A stretch of DNA of 64,000 nt from Limnephilus marmoratus. Its lineage: Eukaryota; Arthropoda; Insecta; Trichoptera; Limnephilidae. How positions within the stretch are numbered: position 1 is the stretch's first letter; every line of letters begins with the position of its first letter. The translations under genes were made by a program, and so were the position numbers. The notes under the pieces were generated by a model. It made no database searches, was not told the DNA's origin, and worked only from the letters and a program-made list of their open reading frames with translations. Location: the NCBI GenBank assembly GCA_917880885.1, contig OU862915.1, forward strand, positions 41,052,676-41,116,675, in the 5' to 3' direction. This document shows, one piece after another, positions 10,641-21,722 of the stretch.

Positions 10641-11390
10641 ACCAGTATATAAAGAAACCTTCGCGGGTATGCACACATCAAATCCTCAAAGTTTGAATGA
10701 AATAGGTATAGTCGTTCGGAATTTACGCGCGTACATACATTTAAGCGATTCATTATATTGATAGATATGTGTTTTAAACATTAAGCAAACAATATTCGTA
10801 AATACTTTTCTGAAAAATTGAATATAATTTTTATCTTTCATTTTCTATACAAATTCCTAAATTTTTTAAAATTTTACGCCCAGCTGGGCTTTTACATACA
10901 TTTTACGTTCGGACCAATGTTATTGTGTTTTTCGGTTTTTGTTCTAATTCAGATTCATATACGATAAGCCAAAAACACGCGTAGAAACGAAAAATTCAAC
11001 AAAAAATGTTATTTGGTCGATCGGCACTTCAGATATTCACATTTTACTCTATATTTTCATGGTAAAACATATCATAAGATAGAAACAGCACATATTTTGG
11101 TTTTCGAGTTGATTAATTCATCAAAATCAATACTAAAATTTGTTGAATTGGTTGAAGAGCATAAGTGCTAATAAAAAATTAAAAAAAACACTTTTTTTAT
11201 TTTTCTTTTGGAATGTTCTTGTTATTTCTCTTCTCTGTATTTCATTTTCTATTGATAAATATATAATTTACACTTATAAGTAACTTCTTGTATCTACCTT
11301 TAAAACCTTAATATTATTTATCAAGTGTTATTTTTAAGTTTAAGACAATATTATAGTCAACACACTATTTGTATGTAAAATATCTGTTCA

Positions 11391-11500
11391 TTTTGACTGT
11401 TCTAAAACGGGCAAATTGCCTAGTTGAACAGCCAAAGCTCATTATAACAATGTAATATGTAATGTTTCTCAAAATAAATAAATAAAATAAAAAAATAAAA
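11391..11500 (+). mobile_element. LINE 3' tail with conserved stem-loop
   Basis: A stem of TTTGACTGTTC with GAACAGCCAAA (10 of 11 pairs) encloses a second stem GGCAA/TTGCC. It is followed by an A-rich tail with AATAAATAAATAAA. It is equivalent to the units at 2935-3056 and 36112-36232. Confidence 0.55.
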
Positions 11501-11816
11501 AACATCTTTCGATTTTGAAACGAATCAATTTTCAACATGAGCTTATTGTATAGAAAACGTCTTGGGTTTGTATCGAGTTTGAAACAACCTATTTTCATTA
11601 AGAAAAGGGTGAATGCTGATTTGATTTTTATAAAAATTTAAAACAGTTTTTTTTTCGAGATTTATGAAATTTAGCACAACTAACCTTTAAACATGAGGAC
11701 GGTACTATGTAAAAAATTTCAAAAATGAAGTTTAAATAAAGAACGATCACTGTCTATATGAAATTTTGCACAAATGACCTTTAGACAAGAGAACTCTGTT
11801 TATATGTGATTGTGAA

Positions 11817-12241
11817 GGCTCCCCAACCGGGCTCGAAAAGAAGAAGACGGAGAGATATGAAATTACGAATGTTAGAGGAGAGCGCTAACATTTACAGCGT
11901 CAAAATCGATGCGAAAATTGCGAAAATGTTTAATAAAACACGACTCGTTTAAAATAGAGCAAAAATCTCGCGGGGAGCGTCTTATGTATCATTTAAAGAA
12001 ACATTGTGAATGTTTTCACAAATATAATTTATAAGATAATAGAAACAAACTTGTTTTTAATAATTTTTTGAGCATACTTTTCGATTTTCTTCTATCGAGG
12101 GAATTTCATATAATTTGCGTTTCGGCGCGGGCAGCATCTAGACATTATCTTGAAAAATAACATATATTTTTAAGAGCTTAAAAACTACAAATGTTTAAGG
12201 GAGATACGTAAGAAATCGGTAGAAATTCGGGTTGCGGGCCC
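11817..12241. mobile_element. Small DNA transposon (family D) with 4-bp TGAA duplication
   Basis: About 425 bases, alignable along nearly its whole length with 50176-50594 ('gaaattacgaatgttagagg', 'agcgctaacatt', 'aaaatcgatgcgaaaattgc', 'tttcggcgcgggca'). The ends are imperfect inverted repeats (GGCTC..CAACCGGG against GGGCCCGCAACCCG). TGAA is present on both sides here, and TTAA on both sides of the other copy. No transposase is encoded. A piggyBac-like non-autonomous element fits the TTAA-type target. Confidence 0.6.
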
Positions 12242-12674
12242 TGAATAATATTTTTAAACAAGAGGACGGTCACTGTCTACATGAAATTTTGAAAAATCAC
12301 CCTCATCCCCTTTTCCCACACGTCAGGAGGAATACACAACACAAAAATGTGTATATTTCTAGCTTACTACTAATGTGTATATTCTTAGCGTATTACTTAT
12401 ACCTATCAACACTAATATAGATAATAAGCATAAAAAACTGAAGAAACGGTTGATTTTAGCACAAAAATGGTTTTTATTTATTTTGTGAATTTATTTCATA
12501 AGAAAGAAAAAAGTCAAGTGAAATTGTCATAGATAATTTTAACCATAAAATTAACATTTTTAAAGTGCTTTCTTATGTCTCATACATTTCTAATGAAATA
12601 ATTAATTTTTTAGTAAATTCTACTTTTATTTTTCAAAAATATTATCTATCTCTCTATCTGCGAGTATATCTATA

Positions 12675-13272
12675 TATCTTCTTATATATAAAAATGAATC
12701 GCTGAATGAGTTGCTAAGCGCAAATCTCGAGAGCAGCTGAACCGATTTCGCTAATTCTTTTTTTAGAATATTCCTTGAAGTACGAGAATGGTTCTTACGG
12801 AGAGAAAAATTAAGAAAATTGCGCAAAAAATTGGATAATTTCAGAACAGAAAACCTAACGACTATCGCACGTTTGACAGTTCGCGTGTTTGAGATTGACA
12901 TTTTGCAAAACAATGATTGTTAAATCAGGATTCTATTTTTGAAAATCTTTAAGTTGATAAATTTATTTAAAGTAGGTAATCCCCTAATAGTTTGAATCGA
13001 ATCAAGAATTTTAGATCTTTCAAATAGGTACCTATGTTAGGTATCAAATTTAATATACATGAAAAATGGAAATTTGAATAAAAATTGTAAAAGGTGGCAC
13101 GCGGGCTGTTTAAAAACTCAATGTACTGGGATTGAATATATAGAAAGCGGGAGGGATGGAGAAATGGGGGAGGGGGGAGAGAGGGCGGTGAAAGAGGGGG
13201 GGGGGGAGGTGGAGGAGGCGGAGTGGGAACCCCCCTTACACCATGCGAGCGAAGCCGCGGGAAAAAGCTAGT
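12675..13272 (+). mobile_element. Helitron-like element
   Basis: It starts 'cttatatataaaaatgaatcgc' with the 'gctaagcgcaaatctcgag...agctgaaccgatttcg' block familiar from insect genomes. A purine-rich run (13140-13225) follows, then the end 'atgcgagcgaagccgcggg' hairpin plus 'aaaaagCTAG|T'. A second member starts immediately after it. Confidence 0.55.
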
Positions 13273-13517
13273 ATATATATATTAATAAAAATGAATCGCC
13301 GAAATGTATGTTCCCGCATAACTTCCGAACGACTGCACCAAATGGGTGAAGGGGGGAGTGGAGTGGGGAGAGGTAAGGTGGAGGAGGCGGAGTGGAAACG
13401 CGAGAGGGGAATGGGGGGGGGGGCGGAAGGGGAACGGGACGAATGGGAAAGGACACGCAGGGAGAAACAATTTCTTTATTAAATGGCATAGCAACGCATG
13501 CCGGGTACCAGCTAGTT
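13273..13517 (+). mobile_element. Helitron-like element, adjacent second copy
   Basis: It begins 'tatatatattaataaaaatgaatcgc' directly at the end of the previous element. It contains 'cataacttccgaacgactgcacc' and a purine-rich block, and ends 'gcatgccgggtaccagCTAG|T'. The head-to-tail pair may reflect insertion of one copy next to the other. Confidence 0.55.
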
Positions 13518-15290
13518 TTACATAAAATTTATTTTTGCACACTTGACTTTCAAAGTACGAGAAAAATTGCTGTCTTCATCCGATGTCGTGGAATCCCGGG
13601 CAAGGCCAGGGATTTCAGCCAGTATTTTATATAACCGAAATACATTACCTTCTGCCAAAGAGTTCGAATAAATTCATCTTGAATGGGCCAATTTCATGAA
13701 AGCATTTTTATTACAAATAGAAACAGTATGAATGTATTGGGTGATACAAACATAAAGACAAAGTAATAATAAGAAAAAAATATCAAACGGAAAACAAGCC
13801 TAAAAGAGAAAAAATCACATTCATGTATCCACGAACACACAAATATATACAACATACTCGTAATCATTCGAGTGTTAAGAAATTATTTCAGGAAATATTT
13901 TTCAAGTGCGTGTTGGAACTATTTTTTTTTTATTTTCGCACTAAGAGCAGAAGTTAACTAGGAAGAAATAATATTCCTAGTACATGAAAATTTAGTTTAT
14001 AAAAATGTTATTAGAGTGATTTATTGATTTCTGGCATAACATTTTATGGAATAGCAGCTGACCAGACAAACGTTGTTCTGCCATATTAATTATTTCTAGA
14101 GTATATTTTGATTGTTAAATAAAAAATAACGAATGTATTGTTTTAAGTGTGTGGGTATGGGATGTATGACAGAAAGAGGAATGGAGCGCCGATAAAAAAA
14201 GCAAAAAAACACCAACTAAAGTAGGAAAATGAAATAAAGAAAATCAATATAAATTTTGAAGAGCAATTGTATACGATTTTGTCAGTCCATCTTTTCCGAT
14301 GGTTTACCCATGCGAGAACTTAATGCCGAATGAAATATCAAAATGACACGACGCGATGCTTCTCGTGAATTTCTTACGTATGTGCGGATGATATTTCGAT
14401 GATGTGGATGTAGCGCCATCTGTCATTCAACAACATAAATAATTTCGTTCTGTTTGAAATACAAAAGACGGTTAAATTTTTTCATACAAAAATTGCAAAA
14501 TCACGATTAAAAAATGGGTGGGTGGGGATAGGAGGGTTAAAAATTGGGGTTATAGGTATTTCTTGATGCCAAATAAAAAAAAAGTACAAAAAAAAATTGT
14601 CAAAAAAAATTTGTTTTTTTCTGGATAGGAACACCCTACATCACCTAGCGGTACGAAATATACTTTAAAACCTTTTCTCATACCGACCAAATAAACAAAA
14701 AAAAAATCATAAAAATCGGTCAAGCCGTTTTGGAAGAGTGCGACCACAAACGCCGTGACACGAGATTTTTATATAAGATTGCTGTAGGTTGAATATTTTT
14801 GTGCCAGTTGCAGGGCCGAATGTTCTAATAGTCTTATATTCGAAATAATAAAAAAGCAGTGTGTTTATTTGGGGCAATTATTTCGTGGATCCTGTATTGT
14901 GTTTCTTAATAAAAAAATCTGTAATTGTTAAAAGTACGTAACCCTTCCATTCAGTGTTATATGCGTTCTATGCGGTTTTTGGACAGTAATGTCTTTTTTT
15001 CTCAATAAGGTAAAATTCGTAACTTTTGTTTTGGAAATAACCGTCACGATAATAGTTATTACACCAGTAATGACTACTATCCTAACTTGGTAAATCTCCA
15101 TCTGGCTGCATTTTTAATTTGTAGAACAGCTTTGTTTTTTTTCTTAGACCGGCAACTCTTTTAAACGATTTCCGTTTTCTTTACTTTTTAAATTTTCACC
15201 GTGACGGGAAGCCGGTTTTTATTTGACTCGTCTCTTTAGTGATAGTTTTGGATATTAAAATGGGATAATCCCTTTTTTATGAATTGTATT
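13518..15290. other. No gene recognised
   Basis: AT-rich, no convincing coding segment. 'aaaatcggtcaagccgttttggaagag' at about 14713-14738 is wording typical of short Helitron-like or RTE-derived insect repeats, but I cannot bound an element. Confidence 0.5.
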
Positions 15291-15299
15291 AACCATTCT

Positions 15300-15737
15300 A
15301 ATCCGCGGGCCGGATCATAAAGCATGGTGAAATTATAATCGCGACCTGTCGTACTAACGCGGGCGTAATCGACGGTTCGGTTAAAGAGCTTCACATGGCC
15401 TCGCCGAGTTTGTGTTTGAATTAATCAAGCTCATCCGCTGGCATTCAGCGTCGTGAACCGCGAGAGATTACCTTCTTGGCTCCGCTTGGGTTTTGCTAGC
15501 CTTATTTATGACGGATTCCTGGTGGATATCCTTGGTCGGACCGCCTTCCTTGAATTTGGCAAATGCTCAGGATTCCTTGGTGTGCTCTGCCGGGATCCTG
15601 GACCATCGCGTGGAACCTGATGCCTGGCGTGATGTTTCCTCGGACGCGTACCCTAGAATTTCTCACACGAGATGGCAGCTGCAAAATTCTCCCGCGTTGT
15701 TAGTATTTCGATAGGATTTATGTCATGGTCCAGCAAG
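15300..15737 (+). other. GC-rich island, possible first exon of an unknown gene
   Basis: This is a stretch of clearly higher GC than its surroundings. Near its end an ATG at 15672 (gagATGG context, in-frame TAG six codons upstream) opens 22 codons, MAAAKFSRVVSISIG..., that stop exactly at a consensus donor AAG|GTATGT (15738). The rest would be 5' untranslated sequence. If real, it is a gene on the opposite strand within the 20-kb phosphatase intron. No downstream exon could be identified, and I do not recognise the peptide. It could also be a fragment of an unknown repeat. Confidence 0.25.
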
Positions 15738-16589
15738 GTATGTGTACACATTTTTGGTCAGATTTTGGTTTAAACTTATGAGTTTTGTTGTAAGGGATTA
15801 TTTGGAAACCCGTCCCAAATTTAATGTACTACTATATGTTTGAAATTTTGAATACTATTAGTTTCTGTTGACCTGACACAATACTTCTATTTCAATTATT
15901 TTTTTGCAAAGAAGGAGCTTTATTGCCCACTATCCTGAGGAGATACTTTCGCTCTACCAGAAAATAAAATAATCCGATGGTACATCAGATCATACTGTTA
16001 CATAACCTTTGAAGAATTAGATTTTTTTATCGCAATGAATATATCTTTCAAATGTCTTTTAAAACTTTTTTTTTTGGTTTGTCTGAGGTTTGAACCTTTC
16101 TTCCCAGTGAACAGAATCAACCGCGCTACTATACTTGATGAATTCCGATTTTTAAAAACGATATTTATTTCGTATATTAAATTATTTTAATGTCAGAAAA
16201 TTTAGTATACGTCCGTGTGTTTGTAAGTGATTGCCACCAAAATTGATAGAATACATTGTCATCGACACTAAGTCCATTTGCCAAGTATCTTGTTCGGATG
16301 TCGGGAAGTGAGTTAATTTCCAAAGATTCCACGGCATTCATTTAATCAAGAAAACAAAAGTAAAATTCAAAATTCTTTGTAATCAAAAATCTCGGAAGGG
16401 CACGAACGATAAAAGTATTGTAGTGCCAAACATTAAATTTTTATGATATGCACATGAGGTGATTAATAGTAATTATAAAAATGATGGTATAAAATTGAAC
16501 ATTAATAAAACTTTCTAAAAATGATATTTTCCACGGCTTCCACAGTTTTCTATATAAAGTAGTATAATAATAATTATACTACTTTATTA

Positions 16590-16925
16590 TATAGCTATTC
16601 CAAATTCCTGTAATATTCAAAAAACTGTTTCTGAAAAAATTAGAAAATACACAGATTTAGGAAATGAGATTAAAAGAATTTGGCATTCTCGGACTATAAA
16701 AATATTACCATTTGTTATTTCGGCCACTGGCATAATACCTAGGAATCTGATTCAAAATTTAAGCATATTAGATTTGTCAAAGAATTTGTATATAAAAATG
16801 CAAAAAGCAGTCATTTTAAATACATGTAGGATTACAAAAGATTTTTTAAATATTTATATTGAGGGATCAGTAGGATTTATAGGTTCAATTAGAAATGCCA
16901 CAGAGCCGAACCCTCTGATATGAAA
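16590..16925 (+). pseudogene. LINE ORF2 C-terminal remnant
   Basis: A decayed plus-strand reading frame gives ...EIKRIWHSRTIKILPFVISATGIIPRNL..., then LYIKMQKAVILNTCRITKDFLN. The pattern 'EI.RIW....I.I.P.VI.ATG.IP' followed by 'QKAVIL.TC.I.RKFL' is the familiar C-terminal end of a widespread insect non-LTR reverse transcriptase. Only this end survives. Confidence 0.7.
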
Positions 16926-17359
16926 ATATCTGGAGTAGGTGAATTATATTCCCATTTGGTCTCTAGTGGGTTGACATGTTGTTCTTGTATTGTTTTGTAT
17001 TTATAATACTTATATAGTGCAATTGCATAACGTGGATTCACTAGATGATCATTTGGGGAAGTGTATGAAAGGGTTTAGTTTTTCCTTCTTTTTTTTTTTT
17101 TTTTTGGGGGGAAAATTTAACCCGGACATTTAAATCTGGTGCGTAAATGATTTATTGTCTTCATTTCTTAATAACAAATAGAGATAATGATATCCTCACT
17201 GGGATCTCCCGTGCTGAGGATTTCATTTACATTTTATAATTTAATTATAAGAATAATATGAATTCGACATAACATAATATATCATGTAGTATTTTTTTTT
17301 TTTATAATTATAAAGTAAATAAGATAGTGTTTTTTTATAATTCAGTTCATTAGATTCGG

Positions 17360-17648
17360 TTTTAGTCTGTATTTGATTTCAGTATATTTTCTATTTCTGA
17401 TCTCCCTATATTTAGTATCCAGTTTTTTATTTGAAATTTAAATGTTATAATGTTGAGGTTTTTGAGTGAGAGTGGTATTTTATTGTAGAGTTTAATGCCA
17501 TAATATAAGAAGCTTTTTTGCCCAAATGTTGTGTTAGCAGTTACTTGTTGGATATGTTTTTGACCATGAGATCTAGTGTTTCTAATGTACGTGTCAGTTG
17601 TTATTTCTTGGGTTTTGTACTTATGAATGTAAATGAGTATAGTTTTAG
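17360..17648 (-). pseudogene. 3' end of the older (host) LINE ORF2
   Basis: On the minus strand this reads YSKTILIYIHKYKTQEI..., ...TFGQKSFLYYGIKLYNKIP..., ending ...ENILKS. It is the usual C-terminus of CR1/Jockey-type reverse transcriptase ORFs. It continues the frame broken at 20896 (…NLNIMSIKQL): 'SIKQLYSKTILIY' is a natural join. The two parts were separated by the LINE now at 17655-20888. Confidence 0.75.
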
Positions 17649-17720
17649 AATATATTTTTTATTTATTTATTAGAGATAATATATTACAAAATTATTACAT
17701 AAAATTTATAATACATTACT

Positions 17721-17750
17721 CCCTATGAGTTTAATAAAACTCATTTCGGG
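17721..17750 (-). promoter_or_regulatory. 3'-UTR stem-loop of the nested LINE
   Basis: ATGAGTTT/AAACTCAT is a perfect 8-pair stem with a TATT loop, and CCC/GGG pairs outside it. It lies about 50 bases before the A-rich tail. A stem-loop in this place is a plausible recognition site for the element's own reverse transcriptase; the role is inferred. Confidence 0.55.
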
Positions 17751-17901
17751 AAGGACAACATTATACATCTAAAGGAAAATTATTTTTACATAAGAACACG
17801 GAAATCAATGAACAATACATAGATTTTTAAATGGACTAGACACACTTGATACAGGTAATTGAAGAATATATAAGAGTTACAAAGGAAGACAGATAACTTC
17901 G

Positions 17902-20799
17902 TCACTGGTTAATAAAGTTGCTGAGAAAATATCCTTTTAGAGCCTTTGCCAATATTCTTTTGTTTGACTCTGGTAGTTTTAGGACATTAGGCAAAGCGTT
18001 GTATTGCGTATGTGCGATGTATTGTAAGGAGTTAATTCCAAATTTAGTTGTGTGTGTAGATGACGATAGGTGTATTTGATTTTGTGATCGTGTTTTGTGC
18101 TGGTGTATATCGGAATTAAAGGCTGGTTTAGTGTTGGTGTGTGACGAGTGTTGAATTATTTGTAGGATGGCAGTGGTGATGCTATATTTTGGCAGAATGG
18201 TAAAGGGAAGAATTTGTGTCAGTGAGTATATGTCTTTGACATGCGTATCCCATGGTAGATGGTATATATTTCTTATGGCTCTATTTTGGATTACTTGTAT
18301 TTCAGATATTTGTTTCTTAGTAATGGTGCCCCAGATACTAACCAGATAACTTAGGTGAGAGTGGATCAGAGCATAATATGTGGCACGCAGTAAAGCTGTG
18401 GGGAGCACATCTTGAAGTCGATAAAGTACACCAGTTATCGGGGAAATTTTGGATTTAACATATTCAACATGGGAGTTCCACGATAGGTTAGAATCTATGA
18501 ATAACCCTAAATATTTCGTTACTTGTACATTTTGGAGCTTTTCATTTCCAAGAGTAATATTCATTGTCATGTAATCTTTTTTCCCGAAAGTGAGGTAGTG
18601 AGTTTTTTTGACATTGAGGCTTAATTTATTTATCCGCAACCATTTAGCTAGCTTTGCGAGATCTTTATTCATTAGAGATTCAAGTTCCCTCAGATTTTTA
18701 TAACGATAATAAATCACAGTATCATCAGCGTAAAGTTGAAGTTTTCCCAAGATGTCGCATTTAGTTATATCATTGATGTATAGTAAGAAAAGTAGGGGTC
18801 CTAGAATCGAGCCCTGTGGCACTCCACATGTGATTTTTCCAAAGCCGCTTAGGTTCCCTTCGATGTCGACAAGGCAATATCTATCAGGTAGGTAACTTCG
18901 GAGGAGCTTTAAAGATTTTCCGACTATACCCAAATGTTCCATTTTTTGTAGGAGTATTTCATGATCTACTGTATCAAAGGCTTTTTTTAGATCTATAAAA
19001 ATAGCTGCTACATATTCGCCCTGGTCTATGTACTGCTGAATGTTCGAGATGAAATCGAAGGTGGCACATTGGGTACTGGAGTTTTTTCGAAAGCCATATT
19101 GCTGTGGTGTTAGAATATTGTTGTTAGAGATATATTTTAGAAGTCTATCCTTGATAATAGTCTCGAACACCTTTGAAAATACTGATAAAACCGATATTGG
19201 GCGATAGTTAGAAATACATTTTTTGCAGCCTTCTTTATAAATTGGTATAATTTTTGCTAGCTTTAATTGATTTGGGAATACTCCCGAGCCTATAGAGGAA
19301 TTGATAAGTTGCACTAGGTGCTCAGCTAGTTCTTCTTTACAGGTTTTCAGGATGTACGGGGTTACTCCATCGATACCTGCCGCTGCATTCGACTTAAGTT
19401 TCGAGATGATCCTTAATACCTCAGCCTTATTTGTCCTAGCCATATATAAGGATTGACTTGCCTTTGGTTCTACATATATAGTATTACAGTCATCCGGGAA
19501 TGATGGAATGGCAGCTGCCAACTTTTCTCCAACTGATAAGAAAAATTCATTAAATGCTGAAGCTATTTCACTGGGTCCCCTAAGCTCACAATTATTTACG
19601 ATGAGAGATTCAATGGTATTGGAGGGTTTATGTGCACGGTTAAATAAAATTGAGTTAATGGTTTTCCAAGTTTTTCTAGGGTTATTCAGGTTTTGTTGAA
19701 GGCTATTGGCATAATATTTGTTTTTCAAACTTCTCCTATAATTAGTTATTAAGTTTCTCAGTTTATTTTTATGGACTACAAGAGACATATTTCCTGGGTC
19801 TTGTTTCCACTGCATGTGAAGCTGGTTTCTTTCTTTGATCAGCGAATTCAGTTTAGAATCGAACCACGGTGTATTTAAATGTTGTCGATTAGCTATTTCC
19901 ACTTTAGGTGTCGTTTTACCTGCTTCTATTGCATTTTTGACATAATCGTTAAAATCTTTATAACTGTCTTCTTGTTTGGTTGAGTTGATGGTAAATTTGT
20001 TAGCTGCAAGATAAGATTTTACTGCCATATTGTTGATGATAGGTTTTGTAAGGCGTGGCTTGTTCCTATTATTAGACCATTTTTTTAGGTTATTCTTGAA
20101 ATCAATAATAAGAATGTTATGGTCACTAAGTGAGTCATCTATGTTCGATATGGTAATTGGAATGTTTAGTCTATTTGATATGATGTGATCTATGAGGGTG
20201 CTGCTTGTGTTAGTGACTCTAGTGGGAAATGATTTGTTTTGTATTGAGAAATTGTATGTTTCTAAGGTGTTGAGGTAATTTAAAGAAGAGGATGTGTTTA
20301 TGGTAGTGTTAATATTAAAGTCTCCGAGTATTAATGTATCTTGTCTGCTTTTGTCTAGTATTTTTTCCAAATGTGTCAGGAAATCGTGTATATTAGGGTT
20401 GGGTTTCCGATAGATGGCATAAATGTTAACCGGTTTCCTATCTTTGCTACATACACTTATACCTAAAAATGAATTTTCGTTGGAAAATTTATCAATGATG
20501 GAGAACTTCATAGAATCCAGTACATATATGGCTACACCACCTCCTGCCTCCTTGGGGCGAGAGGCAAACGCACAATTGTAGCCTTTTAATCCAAAAAACT
20601 TTTCTTCTCCAACATCAAGCCATGTTTCAGTGATGACAAGGACATGAACAATATCGCGTAATCCTCTGAGTTTTTCTTCAATTTCATCAAGTTTATTCCG
20701 GATGCTTCTCGCGTTCATGTACATTATTCGAAGACAGCTATTCACAGGAGTATACTCATCGATAGTTAAGCACTTGCGTTCGTGTCTATTACACTCCAT
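17902..20799 (-). CDS. LINE ORF2: endonuclease and reverse transcriptase (965 aa)
   Basis: Uninterrupted polyprotein that nicks target DNA and copies the element RNA. The N-terminal part (about residues 25-235) is an apurinic-like endonuclease: NARSIRNK, ITETWLD, ILGDFNINT (about 160) and SDHNILIIDF (about 222). The reverse transcriptase follows: NYRPISVLS, FIDLKKAFDTVDHEIL, GVPQGSILGPLLFLLYIND and the catalytic LYADD (about 689-692), then the KYLGL thumb region. The C-terminus is a short basic tail with no RNase H. The motif set fits the CR1/L2/Jockey side of non-LTR elements; I cannot place the clade exactly. The start overlaps the ORF1 stop (ATGGAGTGTAA, 20799-20789). An intact 2.9-kb frame in such a decayed region indicates a recent insertion that may still be competent. 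Confidence 0.93.
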   Translation of the reverse strand: MECNRHERKCLTIDEYTPVNSCLRIMYMNARSIRNKLDEIEEKLRGLRDIVHVLVITETWLDVGEEKFFGLKGYNCAFASRPKEAGGGVAIYVLDSMKFSIIDKFSNENSFLGISVCSKDRKPVNIYAIYRKPNPNIHDFLTHLEKILDKSRQDTLILGDFNINTTINTSSSLNYLNTLETYNFSIQNKSFPTRVTNTSSTLIDHIISNRLNIPITISNIDDSLSDHNILIIDFKNNLKKWSNNRNKPRLTKPIINNMAVKSYLAANKFTINSTKQEDSYKDFNDYVKNAIEAGKTTPKVEIANRQHLNTPWFDSKLNSLIKERNQLHMQWKQDPGNMSLVVHKNKLRNLITNYRRSLKNKYYANSLQQNLNNPRKTWKTINSILFNRAHKPSNTIESLIVNNCELRGPSEIASAFNEFFLSVGEKLAAAIPSFPDDCNTIYVEPKASQSLYMARTNKAEVLRIISKLKSNAAAGIDGVTPYILKTCKEELAEHLVQLINSSIGSGVFPNQLKLAKIIPIYKEGCKKCISNYRPISVLSVFSKVFETIIKDRLLKYISNNNILTPQQYGFRKNSSTQCATFDFISNIQQYIDQGEYVAAIFIDLKKAFDTVDHEILLQKMEHLGIVGKSLKLLRSYLPDRYCLVDIEGNLSGFGKITCGVPQGSILGPLLFLLYINDITKCDILGKLQLYADDTVIYYRYKNLRELESLMNKDLAKLAKWLRINKLSLNVKKTHYLTFGKKDYMTMNITLGNEKLQNVQVTKYLGLFIDSNLSWNSHVEYVKSKISPITGVLYRLQDVLPTALLRATYYALIHSHLSYLVSIWGTITKKQISEIQVIQNRAIRNIYHLPWDTHVKDIYSLTQILPFTILPKYSITTAILQIIQHSSHTNTKPAFNSDIHQHKTRSQNQIHLSSSTHTTKFGINSLQYIAHTQYNALPNVLKLPESNKRILAKALKGYFLSNFINQ

Positions 20800-20887
20800 A
20801 GTCTATTGTAGCTAGGTCCTTTTTTAGTGCAGCTTTGTACGCAGGGCAGTTGTCCCTGTCTCCAGTCGAATGCGCAGCGGGCTTTCC
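20789..20887 (-). CDS. LINE ORF1 C-terminus (5'-truncated)
   Basis: The frame upstream of ORF2 ends ...AAHSTGDRDNCPAYKAALK...YGV-stop. 'H...D...CP' before a basic stretch resembles the last part of a gag-type zinc knuckle. The TAA overlaps the ORF2 start, suggesting coupled translation. The element is 5' truncated here, so ORF1 is not functional. Confidence 0.6.
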   Translation of the reverse strand, partial: GKPAAHSTGDRDNCPAYKAALKKDLATIDYGV

Positions 20888-20895
20888 AAATATAG

Positions 20896-21722
20896 TTATA
20901 GTTGTTTAATTGACATTATGTTAAGATTGTTGAAGATTTCGTCAGTGCTAGTTCTTACAGGAACTTTCAGTATAATTTTCATTATGGCTTTTTGAGTTTT
21001 AATTAGTGGATTTAGTATGTTTTTATTTGCACTGCCCCATCCGATAATACCGTATTCTAACAGTGATTGGCAAAGAGCCATGTAAATCTTGATTAAGTCT
21101 TTTTTAATGAGGACATTCCTGATAGATTTGAAAAAATAACTTAGTTTTTTAATTTTATTATTTAAATAGGTAATGTGTTCGGTCCATTTTAAGTTTTGGT
21201 CAATTTTTAGACCCAGATACGTTATATGGTCAACGTTTTCTAATGAGGGACAATTACAATTCTCATTTAAGTGATGCGGGCTATGAATTTTCAAATTCAG
21301 GTTTTCTTCAGAGTTTTTCTTATTTTTTATTTTGAAAGTAATGAATTTGGTTTTATTAGCATTAAGTGTAAGTGAACGGTAGTCTAGCCATTTTTTAATC
21401 CTATTAAGTGTGTCTTCTGCTTTCTTAAATGTTTCTGTCCAATTATTCCCATTTATTAGGAGAACAGTATCATCCGCAAAACTGATGATTTCTCCTTCAC
21501 ATTCTATGTGGCATAGGTCATTAATGTAAATAAGGAACAGAATCGGACCCAGAATACTTCCTTGGGGCACCCCGAATTTGACATCAATACACTCACTGGT
21601 TATATTGTTAAGTTTCACAGTTTGCTTTCTATTTCCCATGTAACTTTTAAAAAATATCAGTTCATTATCAGCAATCCCTATGTTCTCTAGTTTTTCAAAA
21701 AGATGTGTGTGATTTAGTAACT
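20896..21722 (-). pseudogene. Older LINE reverse transcriptase fragment
   Basis: From about 21720 downwards the minus strand reads LLNHTHLFEKLENIG..., GVPQGSILGPILFLIYINDL, SFADDTVLL, then LTLNANKTKFITF and DHITYLGLKID. The frame is open to 20896, where the younger LINE interrupts it. The part 5' of 'LLNH' (endonuclease and first RT blocks) is missing: sequence homology stops abruptly near 21720, as expected of a 5'-truncated copy. It is a different family from the nested LINE, with about a third of residues shared by eye. Confidence 0.88.

Larger units (their letters stand above)
17655..20888 (-). mobile_element. Nearly complete LINE nested in an older LINE
   Basis: It reads 5' to 3' on the minus strand. 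It starts inside the end of ORF1, contains the whole ORF2, and ends in an A-rich tail (AATAAATAAATAAAAAAT, 17655-17672). AATATA occurs on both sides (17649-17654 and 20889-20894), a likely short target duplication. The 3' untranslated region holds a clean hairpin (17721-17750). The flanks belong to a different LINE whose reading frame is restored if this element is removed. Confidence 0.85.

Noticed and set aside
10345..10652. Proline/serine-rich frames in a pyrimidine-rich block
   Set aside because: Compositional artefact of the C/T-rich part of a Helitron-like element; the same happens at 13243-13542 and 31453-31757.
18167..19699. Plus-strand ORFs inside 17902-20799
   Set aside because: Shadows of the intact LINE ORF2 on the minus strand.
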